A DNA stretch of 64,000 nucleotides from Polytrichum commune (GCA_950295325.1 OX485806.1:25854001-25918000), one strand, 5' to 3'. Shown: positions 12,480 through 25,319, numbered from the stretch's first letter. A program made the numbers and translations. The notes: generated by a model from the sequence alone, not told the origin.

Positions 12480-14110
12480 TCGCGTAATGTCATCTTCTGC
12501 TTAAAGATTGGAATATATTCTCTAGTCACTCAATCAATCTATTTAAAGCAAATAAGTTATATGCACTTAATAACTTCATGAACCTCCATAAAACTTTCCT
12601 TACACTAAATGAACCCCTTTTGAGCTCAAATGTATATTTGCATCTCAATCTACTCAAATGAGGCCCTTTTGCTCTAAAATGTGTCATTGCACCTCTATCT
12701 ACTAGAACCAAACCCCATTCTTTTCAAATGTGACTTTAGACCCTTAATCCACTCAAGTCGGATCCTCTTGAACTCAAGTGAGCCCTTTTTGAACTCAAAT
12801 GTGTCCTTGCACCTCGATTTATTTGAATGAGGCCCTTTTGCTCCAAAATATGCCCTTGGATATCAATCCACTCAAATGAGGTTTTTTTGCTTTAAAACAC
12901 TAAGTTGCATCTCAATTCATTCAAATGAGGCCTTTTTCTCTCTAAAATATACTTATGTATGTCAATCCACTCAAATGAGGCTCTTTGATTTTAAATATGC
13001 TTTGGGACCCTCAATCCACTCAACTTAGATGTTTTGCAATGAAATGAACCCTTTTGCTCTCAAATATGCCTTTGCATCCTCAATCCACTCAATCCACTCA
13101 ACTCATATCATCTTATACTCAAATGAATATTTTGTTCTTAAATGTGCCTTTAGACTCTCAATCCAATCAAATGAGCCTTCTTGCTCTCAATGTGTGTTTG
13201 CACCTTCAATACATTCAAATAAACTCCTTTGCTCCTGAATGTGCCTATGTACCTTCAAACCACTTAATTATCCATTTAAAACTCAAATAAACCCTCTTGT
13301 TCTCAAATGTATAAGGTAGGGGTGGCTATTTCCGTCCAAATTTCAGATGTGCCTAGTTGGGATGCTGAAATTATTTTTTTTATAAATTTTGAGCTCTCCG
13401 CAAAGCTGGTGCAAGAGCAACTATGAAAAAAATCAAAAATTTCCGGCATGTTTATGATTTCCTACAAATTTTTAAAGGAAACCTTGTAGAGTGACCAACA
13501 CTCGCACATAGGGTAGCTAATGAAATGATGGCAGCGTTGTGAACGGCAAAAGCACCTTGATAGGTGCTTTTGTAAACCCAGGTAAAAGCACCTAAAAAGG
13601 TGCTTCCGACATAGGGGTCGACTTTAGGACCCGCACGGAAATTGCCACCCCTACCTTATATTCACCTTCAAACCATTCAAATCATGCCTTCTTCAAGTCA
13701 AATGTGCCTTTGTACCTTCCAACAATCAATTCATGTCCTCTTTAATTCAAATGTGTCGTCGCTCTATCCATTTAAATTAGGTTCTCTTTATCTCAAATGA
13801 CCTTAAAACCCACATATATGTATAATTGCATTCAACCAACTAAAATCAAATCATCTTCAACTCAAATGACCTCAATACCCTCAAATGTACACAATTGCAC
13901 TGAACAACCTCAAATCATGTCCTCTTCAACTCAAATGACCTTTAGGACACTCAAATTTGCATAATTACACTCAAACAACTCAAATAAACACTTAATTACA
14001 TCAAATATGTATTCAATAAGTAGAAATACTCAATCAACACTTACAATTTCCAAATGTGCACTTTTATACCTCCAATTTTCAAACCACGAAACACCAACCG
14101 ATGCTCCAAA
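12480..14110. repeat. field of degenerate ~47-bp repeats
   Basis: Over about 1.6 kb the words CTCAAATG(A/T), CCTTTTGCTCT, TGTGCCTTTGCACC and TCAATCCACTCAA recur in the same order every 45-50 bp, heavily diverged. In the last part the pattern shifts to CTCAAATGACCT/CAAATGTnCACAATTGCAC. It looks like an old tandem array. A MITE (13312-13658) has landed inside it. Open frames at 13029-13290 are chance frames through the repeats. Confidence 0.7.
13312..13658. mobile_element. TA-flanked MITE inside the repeat field
   Basis: The left end TAAGGTAGGGGTGGCTATTT and the inverse right end (..AAATTGCCACCCCTACCTTA) form terminal inverted repeats of about 25 bp with one or two mismatches. TA lies outside each end (13310-13311 and 13659-13660), consistent with a Tc1/mariner-type non-autonomous element of 347 bp. 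The interior has nested AAGCACCT/AGGTGCTT inverted words near 13550-13610. Its insertion splits the older ~47-bp repeat field, which gives the relative age. Confidence 0.65.
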
Positions 14111-14983
14111 CATGTACCAATGCATCTCCAACACAAAGATCCCCAAAAGCCTCTCCAAACACTAAAATCATTCAAGATCCATTCCCTAGCCAACTAGCAA
14201 TGAAATCTTTAACTCTAAAACTTGAGTGACTGGGCCTGTGACCTATTGAAGCACAATAAAATTGGAGATTAGATTGCACAAGCAAAAATATATACACAAA
14301 GGTATATGAACAATGTTTGGAGTGAGATGGTCACCTCCACTTCTTGTCTTGCTCTTTATTGTACTTTTTCTCCTTGATGTACCCAGTGCACATGGGATAT
14401 CTCAACTCCAACATCCCACAAACCAAATGGGTTTATCTAAACCTGTTTCATTCGTATACCTCTAACAATCACAATCCTATAACTACAAGCAACTTAATGT
14501 TCTAAACGAAACATAATCCATTCTTCTAACTTCACACTGCCAACGATACAATAGTGGTTGGACTTGACACGTGGGTCCAACTCCCAGACTACACCCATTG
14601 CGAGGGCTTGTATTTGATAACATGTGAACATGCTCTTAGTTCACATATGTTTCCATCTTTGCGTGGATTGGGATTTAGGCTCCACTTGGACGGCGATTCA
14701 TTTGGTGCGAGGACAAGCAACTTCATAATTTCAGTTCACATGCTTGCAAAGTCTGTATGCAGAAGTTATAATTTTCAATCATTCATACCCATTGCCCTCT
14801 TAGGCGTCTGAGGAAAATTTTCCTAGAGCTTCTTCTCCAGAAACTTGGGCACCATTGCAGTGGCTTTTGGAAGTGTTGATGAAAGATGTTTTGGGAGTTC
14901 AATTGGTCCTATAGTATCACACTTTAGCTATTGGTTTTGTAGCTGGAAGCTGTACCAAACTTGGTAACTTGTTAGGGTTATAA
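14111..14983. other. intergenic, nothing recognised
   Basis: No feature beyond short open frames. The 85-codon frame at 14554-14811 has no recognisable domain. Confidence 0.35.
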
Positions 14984-15510
14984 TGCCCCCTCCCCACCTG
15001 ACTTTAGCTAAGCCTAAAAGTTGGTTCTAACAACCCCGCCTTCACACCATCATTTACGTTATCTAGTGCCGAGTCTAGCTGGCAAATGATGTGGCATGGT
15101 TTAAGAGTGGAGGTTTTAAGCCTCAAGCACCGATTGACCCTCCCATCGGCACCTAGACATGGGGCAAGAATGTAGGACCTGTAAAAGTGTTGCCTCCCGC
15201 CCTTGTGATTGGTTGCTTTTAGTCTTAGCTATGAGGGCACAAGGAGCTTCATTAACAAAAACCGATGGTAAGATAAATGAATAGTAAGGCATTTGGGGAT
15301 GTGACAAAAACTATCCAACATTCATTGCTTGGTAGATAAAACAATGAACATGTGTGAAAGCTACTTAACTAAAACCTACTTGAAAATCTCGGGAGCAAGT
15401 TCTTGTAGGTGCATTGGGATAGCCGGATGCCTCCGCTGTAACCAAGGGAGCTTTACCCGGGTTTTAAGAAAAACTTTGGTTATTTGGTAAAGTCAGGTGG
15501 GGAGGGGGTA
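14984..15510. mobile_element. PIF/Harbinger-type MITE, copy 2 (inverted)
   Basis: A 527-bp element whose ends are TGCCCCCTCCCCACCTGACT and the inverse of TACCCCCTCCCCACCTGACT, an almost perfect terminal inverted repeat. TAA lies on the left and TTA on the right, so the target duplication is imperfect or mutated. It is the reverse-orientation copy of the element at 3983-4496. Confidence 0.75.
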
Positions 15511-16989
15511 TTATTGTTTGACATAGTTTTTCCACATAGTCTTATATTGTGGCCTTAGAATAGCAAGACATACATAGTCAGGCACAACTTCTAATTTCAT
15601 AAGCTCTTTTGAATTTGATAAGGAAAACATGACTCTGTCCTTGCACCCTCTCCCTGGCAGTGTTTCGTGATTCATTTTCCCTTAGAATCAGTACCATTGA
15701 CAAGGAGGGTTCGGAGTGTCCCCTTCAAGGAAAAGGGGATCATGTTTCCTCCTTACAACAACAAACTCTAATGCATAAGAGGAATTTGTGCTAGACAAAT
15801 AAATTTTCATTTTTCCATGTCCCTTGAGGGCAAAGTTGCACTTGAATAAAGCAACTCACATCTTGGAGATGTTAGGTTTGTAGTTTTGGAATAATTCTTC
15901 ACAACAAACCCAATGTTTCCTTTGACATGCTTTTTAACAAAGCAGAACAAATGCTATTTTTTCTTGATTCACATTTATTTGTTCATTGTGATTAATACTT
16001 CACTTGTTCATGCCACTATATAGTGATCCAATTGAGTATAATATTGCGAAGATATTGGTCATTTGGAAGCAATTATATAGAGATTATGTGAAGGAGACTA
16101 TTAGATTTGGCACATGGGGGTGCTATGCCCTCAGAAAGTGTTGTCCTAGTTGTAAGTTATTGCCATGGTTCTATATGTAGTTGCCAGCCAAGCTGTATGG
16201 GTGCATGCGGCAACATGTACCACCTTGGCTACAACCAACGCCTTGGCTGCCACCTTGGGTGATCTAAGGTGAACTAGGAGGGGGTTGTTGGTTACCGAGT
16301 GCGGTAGTAAACATAGAGTACTTTATTGCATTGCACATACATCAATTGTAACGAAGTTGAAGACAACTCTACAAACAAATGCACTTCGTTATTATTTTCT
16401 CAGCTTTGAGGTTTAAGGTGCTTTGTGGATGCACGAACATAACTTTTTTGATAGGTGAGAATTTGCAGGTGGTAAGTGTGCTTGATTTGTTACATCATTA
16501 GTTAAGATGGGTGACCAACAATATTTTTGGTTTACAATTAGGATCGAGGGGAAATATCCATCGTAATTCAAGCCCACCTAGGATTAGTAGAACCACACTT
16601 CCGGTTGTTTCTTTTCCAAAACCTCTGCCGGTTGCAACCCCCACTAGCATTCCAAACACTAGATGGAAGAAGAGAGTTGCCACTACAACATTGGGTGTGC
16701 CAGTGGGTGGCCGGTGGTTAGATGCAGCTGTGGCAAAACATTTTGGAATTTTACAAGGAGTGGTGGTGATGCAACTAAGGTTCATAAGCCAAAAAAATTT
16801 GTACACATATTCGTAGGGTGCATGTGTGACAAATGCCTAACAAGCTGAGGAGGTTGGAGAGTCACATAGAAGACAAGTTTGAAAAAAATGAACTTTGAGT
16901 GTTGCAGACATAAATCATTACTTGAGGACCAAACCGGCAATTATGGGCATGGTTTGATAAAATGCACCACATTATAGGTTGTTGGCAAA
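15511..16989. other. intergenic, nothing recognised
   Basis: Overlapping open frames of about 100 codons occur on both strands at 16498-16816. Neither shows a domain and both cannot be real, so I do not call a gene. Confidence 0.35.
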
Positions 16990-19000
16990 CACTACAAGGA
17001 AAACAAGAAAAAATGACTGGGGTTTCTGACTAAAATCGGTAGTAAAGTGCATTGATGACTAGCACCATTTTTAGTCCTCAACCTGGTCATGTCGGACCAG
17101 TCGCTCCAGACAAAATGACTACGGTCATATCGAACAGTTTTTGTTTTCTATGGCACGTTTCCCATAGGGTTTGGGAACCTCGTTTTGGGACGTCCCTCAA
17201 CCCTTCGTTGTTATTACTATATTTAGTCATATGTATGTGAGTAAATATCGCAATGTATAGTCATGTCCTCTGATTTGAAGTAGTCATCTCTACTTCACTG
17301 GAATTAGTTATGATATGTATTTCCATTACTACATGATTTTCCCTGCTAAAGTCCATTTGTCCGGTGCATTCATTCAACAACTGCTTTTAGTCATATTGTG
17401 ACTAATAATTGTCATCAGATACACGATCTCTTACCAAACAGAGTCACACTTGGCGGAATTCATTTTGAAGGGCTAGTCAATATTTTCGGTGTATAGTAGT
17501 CAGCGTTTCGGTTTTAGTGACCAAATGTAGTAATTTTATTTGACTGTAACTAGTACCATGTTTAAAACTGGTAATTTTTACATTCATGACGATTGCACTT
17601 ATATAACAAACAAAATGACTAGGCTTTGTCATTATTATCAAACATTCAACGCCATCATATTGGCACACATAGTCATTTTATCGATACGACTAGGACCTAC
17701 ATATGACTAAGTATAGTCAAGATATTCAAATAATGCACTGCAAGAGAGGAATACGTATGATCAATTTCAACCACTACAAGTAGTCACACATGACTATGAA
17801 TAGAGTCATTTCCAAATGTCATCGCATTTTTCATTCATAGAACTTGCATTGTTCTTCTTCACAAATGTACTAGGTATAGTCATCAATCTCGGAAATTTTA
17901 CTACAAACTGTCAGTAAACAATGAGCTACATGATATGATCTCATGTGACTACTTTATTTGAACTACTTGCATCAAAGCACGTACGTATATATATGTATTT
18001 CTTGCACTCAGCTACGCCTGTATAGTTGGATGGCGTAAAAACTCGGTGGGCTACATTATAAAACTTCCCACTGTTTCTCCGATCTTCCGTAACGGTGGAT
18101 CATCCATTTCTACACTCTTGAAGATGACATATTCATCGTCCTCGTTCTTCTGCACTTCTAAGGACACACAATCTTCGTATATTATGGCATCGTGCAATAT
18201 CCCCCTTCCACATTCTTCACCTTCCCATGCGCAACCATTTTTCCCTCCTCTCCTACCCCATAACCCATCAGTTCCACAAGATCATCTGCCGAGAGAGTGG
18301 GAGGTTTTGACTGTTCTTCGGCTGTTGCAACCACCTGCACTTGCAAAAATGTCATACATCAAAAATTCTAGGATGCACCACGCAAGCAAACATTTAAATT
18401 TCAAATAGCATTGCTATGTATTACTCCGAGGTTAAGAAATCTACTGCCTTCGTGTCGCCGCTTTCTTATCTCCGACGCCCGCCACTTGCCTCGGTTTCTT
18501 TCCCCTTGCAGCATTCCCCTCCAGCACTTTGTGTAATGCAGCCTTCATCCTCGGCCTCTTCTGCTCATTACGGATGCCTTGCCTCTTAGTGACTTCCTCT
18601 GATCACCTGCAGCAATTTGGAGTTTCTCCACCTCCGTGATGCGGGCTCTCTTCTTCCGGACTTCTTGACGCTCCTCCGGTTCAGAGGCTGACTTGCCTTC
18701 TTTTCTCTCGTCCTTTGATTTGCTTGGTGCATCATTTTTTTTCTCCTCGGGTTGGTCTTCGGTCTTCTCTTCATTATGCCAACATTTCCATTCGCCCATT
18801 ATTATTTTTGGAGCCCAACTACAATTACAATGCCAAAATTTTCATTTGGTCCATAAATTGCGCGATATTACTCTATAATGACTAATGTTAGTCATCTAGT
18901 AGTCAATTATGACTATTACTAGTCACAAAAATGTCTAATATGACTATTACTAGTCATACAATTATGTAATATGACTAATACTAGTCATATAATTCTAAGA
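16990..19000 (+). mobile_element. CACTA-type element, left end with subterminal motif field (truncated)
   Basis: CACTACAAGGAAAACAAG at 16990 is a good match to a plant CACTA (En/Spm) terminus. It is followed by a dense field, about 17000-17980 and again 18870-18995, of the short word TAGTCAT or its inverse ATGACTA, more than twenty times in both orientations. Families of En/Spm elements carry such subterminal arrays as transposase-binding sites. No matching right terminus (..TTGTAGTG followed by the same 3 bp) was found, so the element appears truncated near 19000. The stretch between the two motif clusters holds a lysine/arginine/glutamate-rich minus-strand frame (18545-18799) that I cannot identify. 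Confidence 0.55.
18422..18799 (-). pseudogene. unrecognised basic, K/R/E-rich coding fragment
   Basis: An 84-codon minus-strand frame rich in Lys, Glu and Arg, starting GEWKCWHNEEKTEDQPEEKK, ends at a stop near 18545. A second, also strongly basic frame continues to about 18422 (ending ..KKAATRRQ), suggesting one protein broken by a frameshift or split by an intron. It sits between the two TAGTCAT motif clusters, so it may be internal coding sequence of the CACTA-like element. The composition suggests a nucleic-acid-binding or nuclear tail, but no named domain is recognised. Confidence 0.25.
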
Positions 19001-19019
19001 AGTTTGCTAATAAGGTTCA

Positions 19020-19830
19020 GTGAGGCTAAACAGCTGAGCCATCGCTTTGTGAAGGGTTTTGTTCACGAGATGTGCGATATGGAAGGTTTAGGCTCAGTGA
19101 GCCTGAACCCTAGTATCGACGTGCACATCTCGAGGATTAAGATCTACTAGGAGTTGTGTCACGAGATTTTGTCTATCCTGCAGCGTCAACTGTTGGACGA
19201 TACGCCTAACACCGTACGGACGATGAGGACCAAAGAGAGTCCACTTAGGGCCTTGATTATGAGATGGGATAGTATGAGCATGACAGATCGTAGTAGTCGA
19301 CTCGGTGGTATTAAGGTTGAGCTCAATGTGGAAACTGAGAGGTCAGGGATGGACAATACCTTTGTAGCTCGTTGGATCTGTTTAGGTTTGGGGGTATTGA
19401 TGTTGCATTAGGGGGTGGGTTTGTAACGCGCATCATCCCCATCGAGCAGTTTATGAATTCTTGCCATCTCGAGATATCCAGTTTTGCGGTAGTGTTGCAC
19501 GGGACAGACGAGTGCGTCCCGAGCATTCGATTTCAGAGCGCATTGACTTTCGCGCGACAGAGTATACGGTAGAGCGGAAAATTTATGAGGCAGCAGCTTC
19601 AAGCGGCACGAACGTGGCGGGATGCAGAGCGATAGCAAGTTATGGCGATGGCGGACTCGGAGTTCAAGTACGACGGATGAGAGATGGACGCCGAAGACGA
19701 GCGGTTACTAATACAAGACTTCTTGGATCATGCCGATTGGAATCTGCATAATACTGTGAGGGATAGGATCAATCCAGGGTTGATATTGATGAGGGCTTTC
19801 GGTCGTAGGTATCTACCCAAAAATATTCAT
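19020..19830 (+). pseudogene. decayed coding block of unknown family
   Basis: The base composition changes to a more GC-rich, codon-like pattern. A plus-strand reading can be followed with coherent protein-like text interrupted by a TAG near 19148, a frameshift near 19380-19410 and further TAG/TGA stops near 19569, 19631 and 19677. Recognisable stretches include HRFVKGFVHEMCDMEGLG, then RWDSMSMTDRSSRLGG, GGGFVTRIIPIEQFMNSC and RLLIQDFLDHADWNLHN. Several of the stops could be C-to-T changes of CAG, CAA or CGA. I do not recognise the family. Its position after a truncated CACTA end suggests a transposon gene or a captured fragment. Confidence 0.35.
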
Positions 19831-22689
19831 TGACTAATACGGTTTACTTGGTGAAAGCAATTGCGGATTTTGTTGCAAGATTTGCATATGGTATAAGTGT
19901 ACAAGACTGTAGTGGCTAAAGAAATGTTGGATGCAATGATTGACGCCAACGAAAAAATTTACAAAATCTTCCAATGGCGTTATGTTGCAAGTTGCGGTGT
20001 TGAAGATTGCCTTGTAGAAAATGATTGTTGTGATGTTGGCCACATTTAGCCAATAAATCGGGTCCTTCGTAAGTGTTTTATTTATTTTTTCTATTTTTTA
20101 GATTTTTTTGGGATAGTGGTCCCAGATTAAACTTATCCCTATGAATGGATCAATGTTTTTGGCAATCTTTAATTTAATAATTTTGTGGCGTTATTTTTTT
20201 TGTGTTTCTTAGTTTAGTGGTAATCAACAATAACACTATACTAAATCTCCAATATAAAATTTTGGCCATGTCACATTTCACCTTCAAATATTTAGGTTAG
20301 GCTTCAAATTCATGGCATCCCCATACCTTTCATTTTTATTTCTTTATATGATAAAATATTCTAAGTGAACTTACATTTTTTTTAAAATTAAAAAAAATTA
20401 TATTTTATGTTTCTTTTATCTTGGTTTGGAAATCTTTATTGCACATTACACACTTCAACACATTATGATTTAGAAATTTCAATTATTTATTATGGACACA
20501 TGGTGCTCTGAGCTGAATAATTTCTACATGTATTAGTTTTTTGTTTAACATTGCCTAAGGTTTGTATCACTCCTTTACATTTTAATGTGTTTAATATTTA
20601 ATTGGAAACCACCAAATATGTTCAAAATTGAAGTCCTCCTCCACATTGCATGTTGTCCTATTTTCCACACTCATGTGCGTTCAATCAAAGTTTGGATCGT
20701 CCTTAGCCACGTATTTGAACATCTTTATTATCTCCATCTTCATTTTCACATGTTGATTCAACTGTAAATTTACATCTTGTGATGTGTGCTCTCATACCTA
20801 AGAGCATTCATTTGTTTCCTTAAAAAAAAAAACCATTCCTTTTGTGACTAATTATTAACGTAAGAACTATCATTTCATAACTATCTTAATTATCTTTGTA
20901 CCTATTGTTTATTAAGTGGGCCCTTGGAATACAACAATTGGCTGCTCGGAAAGTTGAGTATCTTGCTCAACCTTTTTTACCTCCGAATATTATATTCTAA
21001 GGGCCTACTAAACAAAAAATAGACACTAAATAATGTTTTGACTTCAAAACTTCCACAAATTTATAGTTTTGGTGAGGACCATTCTTTCTTTGTACCATTA
21101 CCGTGCATATATCTTTAGGTCATTTTTGGAATGCTTGTCAAGGAGTGAGTGCTCATATGTGACAAAGTTATGCTCCCCTAAAATCTAATGTCAAAGTTTA
21201 TTGTCATTTGGATTTCGGGAAGAAATTGCGCATCTAATATTTATTATTATCTTAAAACACTAAATATGAGTATGTTACCGTCTTGTGAATTTATAGGGTT
21301 CAATTTAATTTTGGCTGCATGGTCGGGGAGGGACTAAATTATGAAATGGTTGGAGTTTTCCTATACTTTAGAAATGGGGATGTTATGCGGTTTTTTTCTT
21401 CTTAATGATCAGACCACTATGTTTGTTAAGTTGTGGTTTTTCTATGAGGATCAAAGACCAAACATGATAAAGAAGCATGCTTAAACAAAATAGGACTACG
21501 CCTTCAAATATTGCTTACCACTCTACACCGCATAGTGAGCACTATGTTTCCAATCAAGACATCAACAAACATGCATTTTAAATTATTATAATCACAACAT
21601 TGTAGGTCCAATTTGCAATTTAGTTTGTTTTGTATGTGTCACTGTAGACTTGCTAATGCAATACAAGTTTTGTTGTGTAAATCCATTCGGTAGAGGTTGG
21701 AGAACGTGGAATATTAACCAAATAACACTCACATACCTAAGGTATCCATATTGTGAATCCCTAAGTTATGCATGTCCAAATTTTCAAGTTGTTGAAGGGT
21801 TCGTATTTGTAAATTATAAACCTTCACAAATTCTAGTGCATGTAATCTCCAAGTTCCACATTAAGGTACGCTATGAAGATATAATGTATGTTTGTTGGAT
21901 GATGAGCACCAACGCTTTGTTTGTTAATTTTTGGAATGTAGGTTATTCCATCTTACGCCAAGTGATTATGTTATATCTTGATACATTCATCATTAAAGCA
22001 ATCCATATTTCAAGTTTGTAAATATACCATTTTTATCAACTTTAAAATAATAATCCAATGACCATCTTCAACAACCATGTTGTGCCCTAGACTGCAAATA
22101 ACCCTCTTCATGAAGAGTTTTAAATGTTTCTTAATTTGTTTGATTTTCTTGGGTTAGGTATTACATACGATTGCCACGAAACTAGTTACATAAAAGTTAT
22201 AGAACACCGAAGTCCCATTCATTGGTCATAGGATCTCCTAATTTTATTTGCCAATGATAGTGGACTAGTTCATAACATTAAAGCACATTGTCCATACAAT
22301 CAAGAACATATATCAATATCAATGTTATGGGGATTGATGCCCAATTTTTTTTCAAAATGAAAAAGGTGCCCAGAAGGTAACCCAACATTGATCTTCAAAA
22401 TATTTCCAATAGTAATACTCACATTCTTGAGAACATGCCATAATATACATGCAAATAGACATGTCATAATATACTAGGGTAGGAAAAATGAGTAGGAAAT
22501 CAAATTTATTATGGAGTCAAGCAATTAAATGTAGATACATATAAATATTCGTGTATAATTCAATTATAAACTAATAAAATAGTACTATTCCATGGACATG
22601 AAATATGCAAACAAAGCATTTTTTGAAGCCTCTCTTGCCAAACTTGCTTCACGCCCCTATCTATGTGCATGCCTATGTCTATTCAAATG
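19831..22689. other. AT-rich intergenic, nothing recognised
   Basis: Very AT-rich. The longest open frame (21650-22021, 123 codons) has no domain I recognise and could be chance. No TIR pair could be matched to the Harbinger remnant that follows. Confidence 0.35.
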
Positions 22690-23640
22690 AATGTGAGGAT
22701 CCACATTCATGTTAGGTCTGCCACCCATAGGTGTTTCACCCATTAGTTGACAAAATTTGTGCAAAACACAACATGCTAACACGATTTTGGGAAGTTTTTT
22801 CATTGAACATCTAGCTAATTTGAGAATGTATCATTGACCTTTGAGCAAACTAAAAGTGTTTTCAATAACAACACACCCACCATTCATTGCTTGTTAAATC
22901 TAGTCTTATATGGGTCACCATCAAGGGATTTAAAGGTTCTAGGTATATAATCTTTAAGAGGATGCCCAAAGTTTGCTAGCAAATAAAGACACACCTCATG
23001 GCCTTGGATTAGCACAATATGCTCTTTTAGGATTTCACACAACCATACATGATCATATATTGATGTACTTTGGAAGCACCCTCATCAGCCATCCCTTGGG
23101 CATATTGCAACACACGTTCCAAAATAATATGTTTGTGTCACATATTGCTTGGAGAACAACATAGTTGTTGAGCACAATAAAAATCAGTAGGAACAATTGT
23201 ATCACGGTTACTTGATTTTTCCGCCAAGGGTATGCTTGTGCCGTCAATAGAACCAGCTACATTGGGTACACCACAAGTAAATTGGAGACGGTCAATTATC
23301 TTTTGTAATATTTCTCCTCACGGTATAGAAATATACCTAGCAAACAATTTGTGCTTATCAAAGAGGATGTCAAATATATCGTCCTTATATTTTTGGACTG
23401 TAAAAACACCTACACAAAACATGTTTGTCATGAACTTGGCATAATATCCATGAGCCAACATGTAAACTACCAATCCTACAGTCTTATGTATAGGGAGGGC
23501 TCCCGCACAAACATTAAAGCTTCAGATGTGATCCATGACTTAGTTTCAAATTGTGTAGCTAAAAATTGGAATGGTGAAAATTCGTTCTATAGGCTTCTCT
23601 ATATTGTTGATCACAAAATTCAAGATCATTATGTTACACA
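22690..23640 (-). pseudogene. decayed HARBI1-like transposase (DDE_Tnp_4)
   Basis: On the minus strand the order of motifs of a HARBI1-type DDE nuclease can be followed across several frames: AGSIDGTSIPL (first Asp), LQAICDTNILFWNVC, then YLLANFGHPLKDYI, DPYKTRF, NGGCVVIENTFSLLKGQ (the Glu) and a C-terminal KIVLACCVLHKFCQLMG. The second catalytic Asp appears as Asn (AAC), and frameshifts plus TGA stops interrupt the gene. The lineage differs from both other Harbinger elements in this window. Nuclease function is certainly lost in this copy. Confidence 0.7.
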
Positions 23641-24337
23641 TCACCTTCAATAACGTCACGATGTGTGTATTGTTGAGGTTCCTTCCACCCGTTGCGCCCA
23701 AGATTGCGTGTCAAATGTGGGACCATAGCAAATATTATAAGTAAAAAGTGATTGAGCAAAGTTGAGATTTCAATGTGTTGGATCCCTATTTTGCACCTCT
23801 TTAAAGACAAACCATGTACGCGTGGTCGCATCAAACACATTAATATGAAAACAACTACAATATCATTGTTCTCCACTGTAGAATTACATGAGCGAATATT
23901 TACCCAAAAGAAGCTATTGAGATTAGTATAAGGTACCAAAATATAACAATATGTGATGTATGTTAAGTTAACCAAAAATAACTATAGGTCGTTATCATTG
24001 CTCCAAATTTGGTTTCACAAACATCCGTACATATTAAATTTAGGTTTGGACCTAAGAGCGTTTTAATGATTGTGCCAATGCGTATTGTATGTGACATTAA
24101 TAGCCAAAAAAACTGAATTTGGGTGTTGCCATGCTCACGACCTTGTTGCTAAAGCGGTGTTGGCCTCATGTGCTAGACCCTTATGGGTAAAACAAGTGGA
24201 TATGACCTGTAACAATATGTGCCCATGGCTAATTGTTGTTTCATGATTGTGACCAACCCTTTAAAAAGAAAAAGAAAAAGCATGGCATATTCCTCTGCAG
24301 TTCCAACAGCCTTTCACATGATCAAAGTCTCACCTCA

Positions 24338-24836
24338 GGGCCACTTCACACACAAGACCGCGAGCCCGTGACCATTACACTTCAAGCACTCTCATTGGTG
24401 GAAAAGGTGGAGCCGGTCCAAGTTTCGCTTCACACCACGCTTGAGGGACCAACGGAGTATGTGATTGCAAGATGGATGTAAAGTCTACATGGACTCCTAC
24501 ATGGCATCGAATGGATTATGTTGCGTGGTCACTTGGACTATATTCAAAAACCACCTCTTGGAGGTAGGCCTAACACAAAACCAGGAGACCATGGCACTCC
24601 GAACGTTCACAACCGTTGATTTATTCTATTTTACCATGTGTGAGGACCCACATGAATAGAAATTCATTGAAATATCATTTGGTTGAGGGCCCGGTCACAT
24701 ATGACTCCACACTACACTTGAGGGTCCATGACCACACTACATGATTTTGCAAGTGTCTTGGTACGGCCTTTGAACACTTTCCTTGGGCTCTCACAATTTC
24801 ATGGTCACGGCTCTTGGCTCGTGTGTGAAGTGGCCC
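24338..24836. mobile_element. PIF/Harbinger-type MITE, GGGCCACTTCACACAC family, copy 2 (inverted)
   Basis: A 499-bp element with ends GGGCCACTTCACACACAAGA and the inverse GTGTGTGAAGTGGCCC. TTA lies on the right (24837-24839) and the near-match TCA on the left (24335-24337). It is the reverse-orientation relative of 8278-8779 and keeps better terminal repeats than that copy. Confidence 0.7.
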
Positions 24837-25319
24837 TTAATATAATCAAGCAACATATAAGTTAAGCTTAACTGCAATCCTAAGTTTATGCATGTTTTTG
24901 TACAGGATGTAACTTACGCAGATTCGGTATTCTAGAGTGACATGGTTTGTATTTCTCAATCTACTCTCCATCGATCTAAGCTAAACTTTAAGCTCAAGGC
25001 TTTTGAGACATAGTTTCCCTGAACAACCTAGTTATGAAAACAAAAACGTAGAAAGTGCAATTTTTAGTTATGGTCTTGACGATTGCAAATTGTTTTTGAG
25101 GTTGACAAGAAGGTATTGGCATCTCGCTTAAGCATTTTGCATGCCAAAATGATCCGTGATGTTTAGCTATGAAACCACATGGAGGGGGCCCAACAGCCAA
25201 GGCTTGTCGTTGTTGGAACCATCCAAGCATAGCAATGAAACATTTTAAGGACCCAAGTAAGCTAATCCTTCTTCATATTAAACAATAAACTCATGCAAGC
25301 TATCATACTCCACATAAGC
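24837..25319. other. intergenic, nothing recognised
   Basis: No supported feature; one 78-codon minus-strand open frame without a domain. Confidence 0.35.

Noticed and set aside
16498-16816. Overlapping ~100-codon frames on both strands
   Set aside because: Neither shows a known motif, and opposite-strand overlap suggests a chance stop-poor region.
18046-18408. 120-codon plus-strand frame, Pro/Ser-rich
   Set aside because: No domain, and it lies between CACTA motif clusters; not enough to call a gene.
21650-22021. 123-codon plus-strand open frame
   Set aside because: AT-rich, no recognisable domain, no supporting splice or promoter context; chance length in such DNA.
24055-24235. Possible LINE RNase H tail (CHAHDLVAKAVLASCARPLW..)
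   Set aside because: A resemblance to the AH.LA..A pattern of plant LINE RNase H is seen, but it is too short and no reverse transcriptase is recognised nearby.
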